Assembly (NCBI GenBank): GCA_947568835.1
Contig: OX387608.1
Coordinates: forward strand, 918,501 to 982,500
Direction of reading: 5' to 3'
Origin: Protonemura montana
Taxonomy: Eukaryota; Arthropoda; Insecta; Plecoptera; Nemouridae
DNA: 64,000 nucleotides
In this document: piece after piece, positions 31,190-41,398 of the stretch
How the letters are laid out: every line of letters starts with the position of its first letter
Numbering within the stretch: the stretch's first letter is position 1
Notes under the pieces: generated by a model
What the model was told of the DNA's origin: nothing
The model's input: only the letters and a program-made list of their open reading frames with translations
The model's database searches: none
Translations under genes and position numbers: made by a program

Positions 31190-32200
31190 AATCAATATCA
31201 TTTTATACTGTATTGAAATGTATGTCAAAGTTGTGGAAAGAAATAAATAAAAATAGCAAAAGTATGGCATGAACACCGTCAAACTAACATCGACACCCTA
31301 TTGAACGACGAGGCTCCAGTGTGGCTGGCCGGAGACGGACAATATGACTCCCCTTGCTACTGTGGTAAATATCGCTCCTACTCGGTAATTGACTTGAAAT
31401 CAGAAAAGATATTTAATTAAATAAATAAATCATCCATCCCTAAGTGATGTTCCAGTAGAACCCATGCATCAGTAGCCAATGTGATACAAGCTCTGATTTT
31501 ACAACACCAAGCAGATTGTTTGCAATCTTCCATCTGAAAAACAAGGTCCAAGATTCTGGCTGTGTCAATAAATGAAAAAACGCTAATTTAGGAAATCCTT
31601 ACGCCAAAATTCTATTATTAAACCCAACTGTTAAAAAGATAAAGCAATATTTTTTTTTATCAAACTCAAAATTAGCCCCCAATCCTGCTATAAATGTAAT
31701 AAGCCCAGAAAACAATAGTAAAAAAAGTCCCCAACCCTGACCCCGCTAGCTAAACATTAAAACGAATTAATAAATAAATACCAGCAGTTACTAGAGTTGA
31801 AGAATGCACCAATGCAGACACAGGAGTAGGTGCTGCTATAGCTGAAGATCTATATGAGTTATTGAAAGGGTTCTTTGGTGAGTACCCTGATGGTGGTTGA
31901 AATATTCACGACCACAGTCTCTTCTCTCGAATGATGGAGGCAACAGCCGAAACGTTGACAATCAAGTATCCACTATGGCGGTCTGCCACTCAACGCTCGG
32001 TAAGTGCCAAACTCTCACTTTGTTTTCCTAATAACATATTCGTAATCCCAGTCCTTTGGCACATTACAAATCAACTACTCCGCCACACAAAGAAGTCACA
32101 AACAAAGAGATATCACGTATCTTTTAACATTTTGAAAATCAGAGAAATACATGACCACTTTTCCTGTTTGCAGCTCATAGCAAAGACCTGCAAAGAATGA
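31190..32200. other. No recognisable gene
   Basis: AT-rich. The phrase [21 protein letters not shown] is encoded at about 31790-31853 in a short open stretch, and plausible splice donors occur at 31875 and 32000, but no consistent exon chain could be built. Confidence 0.25.
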
Positions 32201-32208
32201 CGGCCTAC

Positions 32209-32350
32209 CTTGGCTCCGATCCAACGACGTTGCTGGAATTAGCGACAGCTCCGGCACAATCACAGCGCAGCTGAAAGAAGACGGGGCCCCGGCAATCTCG
32301 GAGAAGCTGAACACGGCGATGTTGTTGCACCCAGCCGCAAAGATTTCGAG
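32209..32350 (-). CDS. Weak candidate exon, unknown
   Basis: A minus-strand block bounded by an acceptor (GTGTTTCCAG before 32350) and a donor (CCAAG|GTAGGC after 32209). It is much more GC-rich than its surroundings. Two of its three frames are open, one reading LEIFAAGCNNIAVFSFSEIAG. No neighbouring exon was found and the protein is not recognised; it may be a non-coding or mobile-element piece. Confidence 0.22.
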
Positions 32351-32650
32351 CTGGAAACACAGAGAATGTTTGGGCACAGGCACTAAAAAGGGGGCTCGTC
32401 ATGTGTCTATACTTTAAAAAGTAACACTGCTACTCTCTAGTCCCGAAAGCCCAATCAGGCAGCTCTGATTCGGAAACAAATTTTGAGAGGGTAGAAGTGC
32501 TAATAAAATACTCAAGCATTGCAAAAATTTGAAATTAAAATCAGATTTCACAAACATATCTACCCTGCTTTCAAATGAATTATCTTTCATAAAACCACTT
32601 GTTGACAACATTTAGGTGTCATTCTCTAAATGCATCATGGGTGTCTAAGT

Positions 32651-32846
32651 CACCGGCTTAACATCCCTTCCAAAGGACGGTACAACGCGAACAACAGGAT
32701 TCCTCCACAAATCCATGCTGTCGAGAGGTTGATAAGCAAGGCGAGTGAAGTTGCTGTACTAACTTTCATAACTTGAACCGAAGGTCACCTATCCAGTACC
32801 TGATCCAGCGCAGTGATGCTTAACTTCAGTGATCTCACGAGGATTT
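32651..32846 (-). repeat. 5S-headed SINE, minus strand
   Basis: On the minus strand: CCTCGTGAGATCACTGAAG-TTAAGCA and GGTACTGGATAGGTGACC, which is 5S rRNA-like (box C region). Then TATGAAAGTTAGTACAGCAA, the body GGATTTGTGGAGGAATCCTG and the core GTACCGTCCTTTGGAAGGGA-TGTTAAGCCGGTGA. It stops shortly after the core. This copy shows the 5S head and the body joined directly, without the extra 91-bp unit found at 37214. Confidence 0.7.
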
Positions 32847-32859
32847 AATTTAGATACCA

Positions 32860-34240
32860 CAAGTTCACAACATTATTTAATATTTTTGTGTTATTTAATA
32901 GTTAATGAAAAATGGCGACTTTTATTAATTAAGAATACTTGCATTATCTAGCCTGAAAGCTTTCTAATACATTTCTAATAATGCAATAAAAATCCATCTG
33001 GTCGATTGCTGTGTCAAAACTTAAGACAGAAGATGTTCACATGAACACTGGTACATATGCACAACCTTTGATCCGACATCAAATATTGTTCAGTCTGTCT
33101 TTTCTGTTATAAAATAAAAACTTGCAATATCAATCCCATATAGATACAAGCTTCAAGGAAACACGACTTCAAACAAAGCCACATTGAAGGCCTACTAGGC
33201 ATTATTCAGTTTCTATCACAGCCCAAAGAAATATTTAATGAACATCACCGCCCAATGTTAACATGCATGCATTGCACAGGATGAGTCTCTTACCATCAGA
33301 GTGAATGTGTCTTCCAACTCCGTGCTATGTTGCGATCTCAGAGCCGTTCAGAATCACATCACAGTTGTCAGCATTCCATTCGACCAGCAACATCAGCAAC
33401 CTCCTCGACACTGAAAATAAAAAGCAAAAGTTTGTTATTATCGATACAATTCTACTAGCAAGTGATCAAGGGCCTGTGGATGTTTGGCGGTATCGACGTC
33501 TTCCTAAAGCTTGTCCAGAAACGAAACACCGTCATCTTTCTTCATATCATTAAATAATAAAACAACTGAGCACAAGATTGCTGGCCGTTGACAACACATC
33601 AACAATTTCCTCCAAATAGAATGCCCGTCAACTGGCAAATGCAATAGTCGACTTGGCTCGCAAAATTTACTACCTGTGACATTACTAGGTATTCCTGGGC
33701 CCTGGGACAAAACTAATCCCAGAGTGGGTGCAGAAAAAATCCAGATAATATCCATCTTGCACACACATTTTTAGTCATGAAAATGCTGTTCAAATACCGA
33801 AAATGCGTTTGGAAAAACCAGAGTTGGCAGGTGGGTGGTTGCAGCCGAAATGCATGCTTTCCACAAACCTATCTGATCAAAGCAGTGATCATGGATCTCT
33901 TTCATCCCACAGCCCTGTTATTGGAACAAAATATTTTACTACTGTCATCCACTACTTCCCATGCACAATCCATAGCCACCAGCATTAATTGTATCATATT
34001 TTAAGTTTTGTACCGATTCTGGTGTTGGCGTCTTAGTCGTTTGGTTACTGTTTATTTAATAAATATTATACATAATATACTTATATTTTATAATACAATA
34101 TGACACCAGCGAAAAGAAGAACACAAATACGCGATAGCGAGGAATAACCCGGCAGGCGGTACTTACGATTTCAGAGGTCATCAATATGCAAGTGCTTGTC
34201 AATGACCTAGCATGAAAGATGCAAGCCAACTAACATGACG
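32860..34240. other. No recognisable gene
   Basis: AT-rich sequence with short open stretches (33305-33553, 33777-34004) that lack motifs, conserved composition or paired splice sites. Nothing repetitive was recognised. Confidence 0.25.
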
Positions 34241-34242
34241 CC

Positions 34243-34317
34243 ATGAGCGGACCCGCCAAAATCATAGAAGCATCTAGCTTCGTAAGCTGCTGGCGCTCAC
34301 TGATAGCATGTGGAGCG
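34243..34317 (+). CDS. Weak candidate first exon, unknown
   Basis: ATG 34243 opens 25 codons (MSGPAKIIEASSFVSCWRSL...) that end in phase 0 at a good donor, GCG|GTGAGT. No convincing second exon was found on the same strand. Could be chance. Confidence 0.18.
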
Positions 34318-34329
34318 GTGAGTTTGCTT

Positions 34330-35150
34330 TCAAATATATGGAATAAATTCCAATATCAATGACCGAACGCACTCCGAGTTCCTGATAATCGAATAACTAT
34401 AAGATCATGTAATATAGCGATAGCTTTAGCTTACCACTTGTAGCCACTGTAGCCATTTTGATAACATGGAAGCAAGCTGAAGCCAGCAGAGGAAGCCTGC
34501 GAACACAATCACCTCGACGGGCACCGCTCACGGACCGAACTGACGCCGGGGAAGTACAGGCAATCGCACGGTCGGAGTCGGTCGGCATGTCGGCATGTTA
34601 CCCCCACTACCTGTTGCATCTCCCTACTCCTTTTCTCCCTCCAGCCGTTATGACTATGCACCGGTGTGCACCGATCAAGTGGCTATACTCTGATGTATGT
34701 TGAGAAAATGAACCTGGCTAAACTCTGCTGGACTCGAACGAAATAGAAGTTAAAACACACAACAATGACAAAACTCTTCTCCCAGACCAGCAGTGCGATT
34801 CTAGGATTTCATTGAGCTCTCGATCTAAAGCTACGCCGACGAGTATTCGATCGAGTGGCGTTTGCCCTTAAAACTACTTTACCGACTCAGCTCTCAGCCA
34901 ACCTCTCAGCCAATCAAATCGCGAGCTTGGCAAACGGCGCCATTCATGTTGAAATTGAAAGTTGTCTTCACTTGTTTTAGTTGGATTGTGCCATTTAGTT
35001 TATCGCGGTACAATTACAAGTAAGAAGTTTCAAGAAGATGATTTAAAGTTAGGACATCATCTGCATTAAAATAAGTATTTGTTTATTTATTTGTTTATTT
35101 ATTTGTTGCCAACTGACAAAATACATTGTTTTTGTATGGGCCATAAGAAC
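34330..35150. other. No recognisable gene
   Basis: Mixed-composition sequence. Short open stretches on both strands at 34397-34703 overlap each other and show no motif. TTTATTTATTTGTTTATTTATTTG at 35080-35105 is a simple repeat that probably marks the 3' end of the minus-strand element to its right. Confidence 0.25.
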
Positions 35151-35952
35151 TAGAGATTTAGGAAATGTAACAGTAACTTATAATATAATGTAATGACTAT
35201 AAAATATAGTATTTGAAATTAGATAATAGTTTATATTGTAAAGTGACTAAGATTTTTAATAATAATTATAATTGCACAAAAGTTAGGGAAAGCATTAGTG
35301 TAGAGGGGCCAGGAGTTCTTTATTAGTAGTGGAGGTGAGGTATTCCTCGAGACTGTAGAAGGGGTTTTGGATGAGGAAGTTTTTAAGGGAAGTGTCAAAG
35401 GAGCTGCGTTTGGTGGAGTTTTTGATGTGGGGTGGGAGGTGATTATAAATTTGGGCACAGGTGTGAGAGGGGCAGTGAGTGAAAAGGGTGGTGCGGTGTG
35501 GGACAGTGCGAATTTCCTTTCTTTGTCTGGTTTCGTGTGTTTGGATGGAGGAGTTTAGTGGGAATAGGTGGGGGTGGGAACGGACAAGGGTGCTTGCTAT
35601 TTGGATAAGGGTGCATGTGAGGGTTAGGATTTGATGGGCGATGAAGTGGGGCTTACAGGTCTTCCGGCGGGATAATCCGGCAATGATACGTATTGCCTGT
35701 TTTTGGGCAATGAAGATTCTATGGGCGGGGGGGGGAGGTGCCCCAAAAGAGAATGCCGTAGGTGAGATGAGAGTGAAAGTGGGCGTGGTATACTAGTTTT
35801 AAGGTGTGGAGGTTGACTATACGCTTAAGGCGGCGTAGGAGAAAGCACGTGCTTTTAATTTTGGATAGGGATTTTTGGATGTGTAGGGACCAGTCTAGGT
35901 TGGGTGTTATGTGTAGGCCAATAATAGAATGCCAATAATTTGACAACTTCAC
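35150..35952 (-). pseudogene. CR1-like RT C-terminal relic, minus strand
   Basis: On the minus strand from 35952: IIGLHITPNLDWSLHIQKSL, STCFLLRRLKRIVNLHTLKLVYHAHF, HLTYGILFWG. A shift near 35725 leads to IIAGLSRRKTCKPHF, and the run ends with YNHLPPHIKNS and FDTSLKNFLIQNPFYSLEEY. This is the thumb-to-tail region of a CR1-like RT with about two frame breaks. The 3' untranslated tail is AT-rich. Confidence 0.7.
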
Positions 35953-35959
35953 ACAAACT

Positions 35960-36900
35960 TCAAATAAAAACAGATTTTAGCTTTACTGAACCCCTTAACC
36001 AAAGAATATATAAACATGAATGTTCACAATTTTTGATATCCATCCAATCTCTAATTGCTATCTCCAATATTTGATATTGTCAGATGAAACCAAATAACAC
36101 CGGTCCAGTTTAAAAGCATGCTAGATTTCATGAACAAAAACAAACTGTTTTCGAGGGGAAAATTAACAGGGGCCGGGTCCGAACTGAAAAGTGGTTCGGG
36201 AATATCGTTAAGGCTCTCTACAACAAAGCGAGCTGCTTATCTTGACAGTCTCAATCTCAATCTCAACGGTATATCATAACCTACAATAACGATTGTTTCT
36301 TAAAGTCTATAGCTAGGGCTTACTTAAGTTTGTTATGCTTAATAGATTCATTCAACAATTACTTTCGAAGCACAATGCCAATTAGCTGACTCATCGTTAA
36401 ACCGAAATCATCACAACTAATTATTAAATAACATGGACAAAATAAACAAATCCAAATCACCGGGGAATACTGCGAATATTCTGTGTCGAGAACTTTAAAT
36501 GGCTGGGTCTTGGCGATTGAGAACGCACTCTATCGTCATTTGCGTTTCACTGTCTCAGAATCGCATGACAACTGTCGGTCGATAACCTTGGTAGTTCTAG
36601 CTAGATGTCGACATCGACAAAAAATCCTAGAGTTGCACTGCAGGATAAGTTGTGAGTCATCGATACAGGAACTTGTTTGTCGATGGCTGTGCTTTTAGAA
36701 CAGGAAAACCTAAATGTTCACTTCTTGCACCTTAAGGTTGAACGTACCATGGGCAGACACTTTATCAAGTGGCATATATTAGTTTGTGGGCATTATCAAG
36801 ATATTATCAGGACTTGTTAGATCCTTTAAGAGGTGCAACTGGACTTTGATTGCAACCACAGTTGTCGTGATAGCAAAATTATTTTGATTGCCCACATTAC
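35960..36900. other. No recognisable gene
   Basis: AT-rich sequence. An open stretch at 36483-36698 has no motif. No tandem repeats, inverted ends or splice-supported exons were noticed. Confidence 0.25.
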
Positions 36901-36907
36901 CTCTGCA

Positions 36908-37042
36908 CAAAAATGTATAACCATCTCCCAACATTCATCACTAATTCGCCAACTCACCCCATCTTTGACGCAACTCTCAAATCTTTCCTAATCCAGAACC
37001 CCTACGACTCACTAGAAAAATTTATAAATACAAATCTATAAA
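36908..37042 (+). pseudogene. RT C-terminal tail fragment
   Basis: YNHLPTFITNSPTHPIFDAT and LKSFLIQNPYDSLEKFINTN then stop. Nearly the same ending as the minus-strand relic at 35150 (LKNFLIQNPFYSLEEY), so it belongs to the same CR1-like family. Confidence 0.6.
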
Positions 37043-37213
37043 ACATAGTGCAGAATGGAACGACTAAAGTGCTTTACTTGGGTAATTAGATAAATGATGG
37101 GCAGTAGTTGCACAAATGCTGTGTGCTAGACATTAGTCACACTTTGCAGGCAAACCCTAATCAAACACAGACACACCTGGACCCTCTGTTTCGACCGAAC
37201 GGTTTGTCGTGTT

Positions 37214-37645
37214 GGAAACACCGGTCCTCGTGAGATCACTGAAGTTTAGTAACACTGCGCTGGGTCAGGTATTGGATGGGTGACCATCATACACATGACC
37301 AGTTCTGTTCGGGAGAGAGGTTGGAGGGATGAAAGTTAAGCAACACTGCGCTGGTCAGGTATTGAATGGATGACCATCATACACATGACCAGTTCTGTTC
37401 GGGAGAGAGGTTGGAGGGATGAAAGTTAGTACAGCAACTTCACTCGCCTTGCTTATCAACCTCTCGACAGCATGGATTTGTGGAGGAATCCTGTTGTTCG
37501 CGTTGTTGTACCGTCCTTTGGAAGGGACGTTAAGCCGGTGGTCCCCTTGGTCTTCGACAGGAGTAGGCTACGTGCCGGCACCAGGTTTCCCCTCCTCTCT
37601 TCTAGACTAGGTTAGGTTCATCGTCATCCACCGACGCCATTAGTC
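37214..37645 (+). repeat. 5S-headed SINE with duplicated head
   Basis: A 5S-like head (about 37222-37290: CCTCGTGAGATCACTGAAG...GGTATTGGATGGGTGACC) is followed by ATACACATGACCAGTTCTGTTCGGGAGAGAGG and then a second partial head (37333-37375). The body starts at 37419 with ATGAAAGTTAGTACAGCAAC, carries the core CCGTCCTTTGGAAGGGACGT-TAAGCCGG (37511-37538) and ends in CATCGTCATCCACCGACGCC. The duplicated unit is the same 91-bp unit that forms the array at 51192-51962. Confidence 0.75.
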
Positions 37646-37779
37646 ACACTAATCAATTAGTAGTCTATAAAAATGAGTTATATTTTGCTAAAATAATAAA
37701 ATATGTATAATAATAAAATATGAATACCACAAAAACGCCTTAACTTGACAAGCTAATAGATCTGACAAGGTAGAAGTTA

Positions 37780-38528
37780 TAGAGCAGTTTAAATATTTAG
37801 GAATTATCATTGACAATGAAATAAATCTTAAAGCACATGCCACATAGATAATACAAAAGTTAGCTAGTAAAATAGGACTCTTCCGTAGAAATAATAAAGG
37901 CCTTCAAATTCAATCTAAAATTGACATTTACCAAGCAATCATTGCTCCCCACATTGATTATTGCAGCTCCTTTCTTTTCTTATTATATAAAAATTAAATA
38001 GAAAAAATAGAAAAACTTCAAAACAGAGCGATGAGGAGTATTCTCCTAGTAAATAAATATACTTCTGTAAGGAAAATGTGTGAAGCCCTGTCATGGCTGA
38101 ATGTCAAACAAAGAATTGTACTAAGAACCCTAACTTTAATTTATAAAATATGTCAAGGAATTACACCTAGCTATTTAACAAATAATATTAAAAATAATAT
38201 AACACTAGAAGTAATAGCAATATTTTCATTGATAGACCAAACTCTAAATTTAAAGAAAACTCGATCTATGTTAAAGGAATTAGAATATTTAATCGATTAC
38301 CATTAGAAATAAGACAATGTGAAACAGTTAAGAGTTTTAGACGTAACTGCTGTAAATTTATCAAAGAAGAAAAACTAGTTCCTAGAAAAAATGAGGTAAC
38401 CCTATACTGGGATATTTTGTACTCTTAATTGTAAGACATTATTATTTACTGTTGTGCTTATGTATTAACTATGTATCTTAAAGAAAAATAGCAATTTTGC
38501 TAATAAATAAAGATTACTACTACTACTA
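37780..38528 (+). pseudogene. CR1-like RT C-terminal relic with microsatellite tail
   Basis: FKYLGIIIDNEINLKAHAT, KIGLFRRNNKG, IYQAIIAPHIDYCSSFLFLL, KLQNRAMRSILLVNKYTSV and LSWLNVKQRIVLRTLTLIYKI are the RT thumb and tail. Frame breaks occur at about 37850, 37998 and 38250. The tail reads RLPLEIRQCETVKSFRRNC. The copy ends with AATAAATAAAG and (TAC)n at 38503-38528, the microsatellite 3' tail expected for this group. Confidence 0.75.
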
Positions 38529-38529
38529 C

Positions 38530-39890
38530 ATTTCCTCTATTGGTTTCATCTCACCTCCATTGACACTGCAAATAAAGCCTAACAGCTGACAAGTTGTTAA
38601 GCCCCTAATCAATCAATTAATCTCATTGATAGGGTTTCATTGTTATTATAACAATAGAGACAAAGACGAAGGTGTGACAGCTTACCAACAATAACAAAAT
38701 CACAATTGCCATTAAAGAATGGGACGACCAAGGAAATTGACAGGGAGACATCTTAGGGCACTTCACTCGATTGGGCAGAACTAGAAAAAATAATTTGAAA
38801 TAATTTGTAATTGTGAACGATTGTACAGTGTGTCCCAAAATCAGATATGCATTGTTTTCTTTTTTCTGTTTAAAAGTGGCAATCTGGATGGTAATGTGTC
38901 AGAGGCCAACCCCTTTCCATCGGCATACTGTTGATTGATTGCATAGTTCGATAATCTATTCTGACAGCTGCAATGTTTTAAAGTGAAACTTTGTATCTAT
39001 TACAAAACGTGTACGAACAAGGCTTGTTCTTAGCAAGGTTAAAAACTCAACGCAACTCTGATTTCGAGACCTACATCAGAATCTGCTTTATTCGTTGCTT
39101 TTGTTTGTCAGAAAGGGGCACAGCGGCAGGCACTGTTAACTTAACGATAACTTAGATAGAAAATAAAAGTTCAAATCTTGCTTAAGGAAATCAATTGTCT
39201 AGATAAAATATGTTGAGACAGAGTTCAAAGTAAAATACAGTGAACAGTAAATAGATGAATGGGATGAAAGGTTGATTACATTGAATATTACTAATTAACC
39301 TTATATAAAGTACCAGAAATTGCTTTACACTTTTAAAGCAAATCAAAATTATGATCTCAAGAACAAATAATAAGGTACTGAGGATTTCTGGGATTATTTG
39401 AAAAGTACCTCTTTGTGGATTGCAGTTCTCAAAATCAAATACAGTTCTGTGGTGAAAAATCACAAGTGCAACAAACAATAATGTTCTTTAAGTCAAGATA
39501 CTAATTGATAACTTCTGACAAAAATCTCACAATTCAGTAACCATCTTGTTTGTCTGGAATATCTTTCAATAAAACCACATAGCAAGCAAGTTTATTATGA
39601 AATGGGAAATGATTCAATTAACAGCATAGTTTGACAAGATCGAGAAATAAGAAACAAATCAATTAATCATCAGATCTCGCATAATGAAAACAATAGAAAA
39701 TCATCAGTAGAAAATCACAGAACAATTGCTTGTATCCCCAACTTAGGCATGATCATTGGTAGAGTTTGTTTCTAATTAGCTTTGACCGCTAGTCAACAGC
39801 ATGGTCATAGTAGGATCAACTACATCTCAGGGGCATACATTTCAACATCATCGTGCCACCGGGTAAGTGTCCAGTGGGGGTCCACTAGCC
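38530..39890. other. No recognisable gene
   Basis: AT-rich. TACAGTGTGTCCCAAAAT at 38824 looks like one terminal inverted repeat of a mariner-type DNA transposon, but no matching inverted end was found nearby. Open stretches at 38623 and 39191 (minus) are hydrophobic by AT-rich codon composition only. Confidence 0.25.
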
Positions 39891-39899
39891 AGGGCGTGG

Positions 39900-40077
39900 T
39901 CATAGCAGAGAAGAGTGCAGTCTATTAGTGTGCAGTGGATCGCAAGAAGTCTTGGTGACTGCCCCTAGGGCCGCTATGAGCCCCACGATGCAGAACGCCA
40001 TCACAATGATGACCACCAGCATCACCTGCTCGCTACGCGTTTGTGGCGCGCACGAGCAGTACTGTTCTCTGATCACT
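39900..40077 (-). CDS. Last exon of an unknown transmembrane protein
   Basis: Minus-strand exon with a strong acceptor (GCCGTTGTTCTGTCCGCAG before 40077). The first base completes a codon; 58 codons follow to a TGA at 39900-39902. It encodes VIREQYCSCAPQTRSEQ, then a hydrophobic run of about 23 residues (VMLVVIIVMAF...IAALGAV) and a polar tail TKTSCDPLHTNRLHSSLL. This gives a single-pass membrane segment near the C-terminus. The block is GC-rich against AT-rich surroundings, which supports coding. Upstream exons would lie at higher coordinates, possibly beyond the P-like element; none was identified. Not recognised. Confidence 0.45.
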
Positions 40078-40380
40078 CTGCGGACAGAACAACGGCAAGT
40101 TCAACAGACGACAAAAACTGCGTTCGCAAGCTGTCCCGCTTGTTTATTTGATCAAACTGCGTCAAATTAATATGTTTTAGCAATTAGGGTTATATTTACT
40201 CAGATAGATTGATTAACTTGTTGTATTTTATTATTACCATCAAAAATCCCTCTCAACAATTGATACCCTAATAGGAATTCATTTAAATACCTTGCACATT
40301 TTAAGCGTTCGCAATATTAATCGGATTCTACATTAATTAGCAGTGTTTAACGACGCACTGTTTTGACAACGCGCCATCTT

Positions 40381-40553
40381 ATGGCGTCGGTGAATGAGTG
40401 GATGATGATGAGGATGATGATGAGCCTGACCTAGCCTAGAAGGGAGGAGGGGGAACTCGGTGCCAGCTGAAGAGTACCAAGGGGACCACCGGCTTAACGT
40501 GCCTTCCGAAGGACAGTAGAACGCGAACAACAGGATTCCTCCACAAATCCATG
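40381..40553 (-). repeat. SINE body, minus strand
   Basis: Reverse complement of the 37419-37645 body: starts at GGATTTGTGGAGGAATCCTG on the minus strand, has the core TACTGTCCTTCGGAAGGCAC-GTTAAGCCGG, and ends in CATCATCATCATCC then ACTCATTCACCGACGCCAT. The 5S head is missing. Confidence 0.8.
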
Positions 40554-40559
40554 TGTAAG

Positions 40560-40930
40560 CTTGGGCGTAGGGAAAAAAAAATTATTATTTTATAATTAAT
40601 TAAATGAATATTGTATTGAATCAGACTGTCCTATGTATTCGATTCACTGCCAACAAAATCAAAGGTACAAAATGATGCAAGCAATTTAAAGGTTAATGCT
40701 GATTACATATCAGCACTTAAGGAACGAATGACAAATTGTCTGGAAAAAAACCATGTGGTCACATAATCTATTTAATTAAATAGAAAATAAAATAATTTGT
40801 CCATTGCTGCAACAAAGAAAGAGAAGTCACTTGGTATTGATAAGAAATAAATTAAATTTCTTGACATTAATTGAGTTCAATTAATAAGATAAAAGTCATA
40901 TTAGACGGAAACAAAATGTCCAGTCTTAAC
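40560..40930. other. No recognisable gene
   Basis: AT-rich sequence between the SINE and the 3' end of the transposase gene. It may contain the left end of the P-like element, but no terminal inverted repeat could be matched with the right flank. Confidence 0.25.
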
Positions 40931-40933
40931 GTG

Positions 40934-41033
40934 TCACTGTTGAAGGTTTTTCTTCTTCAAACTTCGAGTAATCTTTCTCCTTCCCGATGTAGGCAGCTTG
41001 CAGCATTGCAGCTTGACGAAAGCGTTATTATAT
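40934..41033 (-). pseudogene. Possible fourth exon of the P-like transposase
   Basis: After an acceptor TTTGCACACAG the sequence reads YNNAFVKLQCCKLPTSGRR and more basic residues, to TGA at 40934. The pattern continues the usual P/THAP9-type C-terminus after NTHPSVS. Joined to the previous exon in the only consistent phase, the junction codon becomes TGA, so this exon would not be translated unless splicing differs. Confidence 0.35.
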
Positions 41034-41119
41034 CTGTGTGCAAAGAAATGACATATTTTAGCAACATTTCCAAACTTAAACAACCAAATAAACAAAGTTT
41101 TAATGGAAATGTTTCTTAC

Positions 41120-41267
41120 CAGCTAACACTCGGATGGGTATTCACTCCGGAGGCTCCTCTTTGTTTAGAAAAGTTCATGTTTAGCAGGTCTTGATTGAAT
41201 TTTTTGGTCAGTACAAAATCAGCTCCTTTTCCAAGCATGAACTTAACGATCTGCGTTATTGACTTGA
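41120..41267 (-). CDS. P-element/THAP9-like transposase, exon 3
   Basis: Acceptor CATTTTCAG before 41267, donor CTG|GTAAGA after 41120, phase 1 in and phase 2 out. It encodes KSITQIVKFMLGKGADFVLT, KKFNQDLLNMNFSKQRGAS and GVNTHPSVS, which matches the conserved NQD-x-L-x-x-x-F-x-x-QR block of P-type transposases. In the family as I know it the residue after NQD-x-L is an acidic Glu belonging to the catalytic triad; here it is Asn. Splicing from exon 2 over a 131-bp intron replaces the stop that ends the unspliced frame. Confidence 0.7.
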
Positions 41268-41398
41268 CTGAAAATGAATACAGATGCAATTGGTTGGTAA
41301 CCTAATAAATTACCATCAGCTCATAGTTCTGAACCACTTTGCCATTACAGCCTCTTTAACAATACTTTTAAATTGTAATGAGATTTGCACGATATTAC

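Noticed and set aside
37419-37610. 63-codon open frame starting MKVSTATSLALLINLSTAWI, resembling a signal peptide
   Set aside because: It lies entirely in the SINE body, which recurs at three other places with different frames; the hydrophobic run is coincidental.
38824-38841. Mariner-type terminal repeat TACAGTGTGTCCCAAAAT
   Set aside because: No matching inverted end or transposase was found in the window, so an element cannot be delimited.
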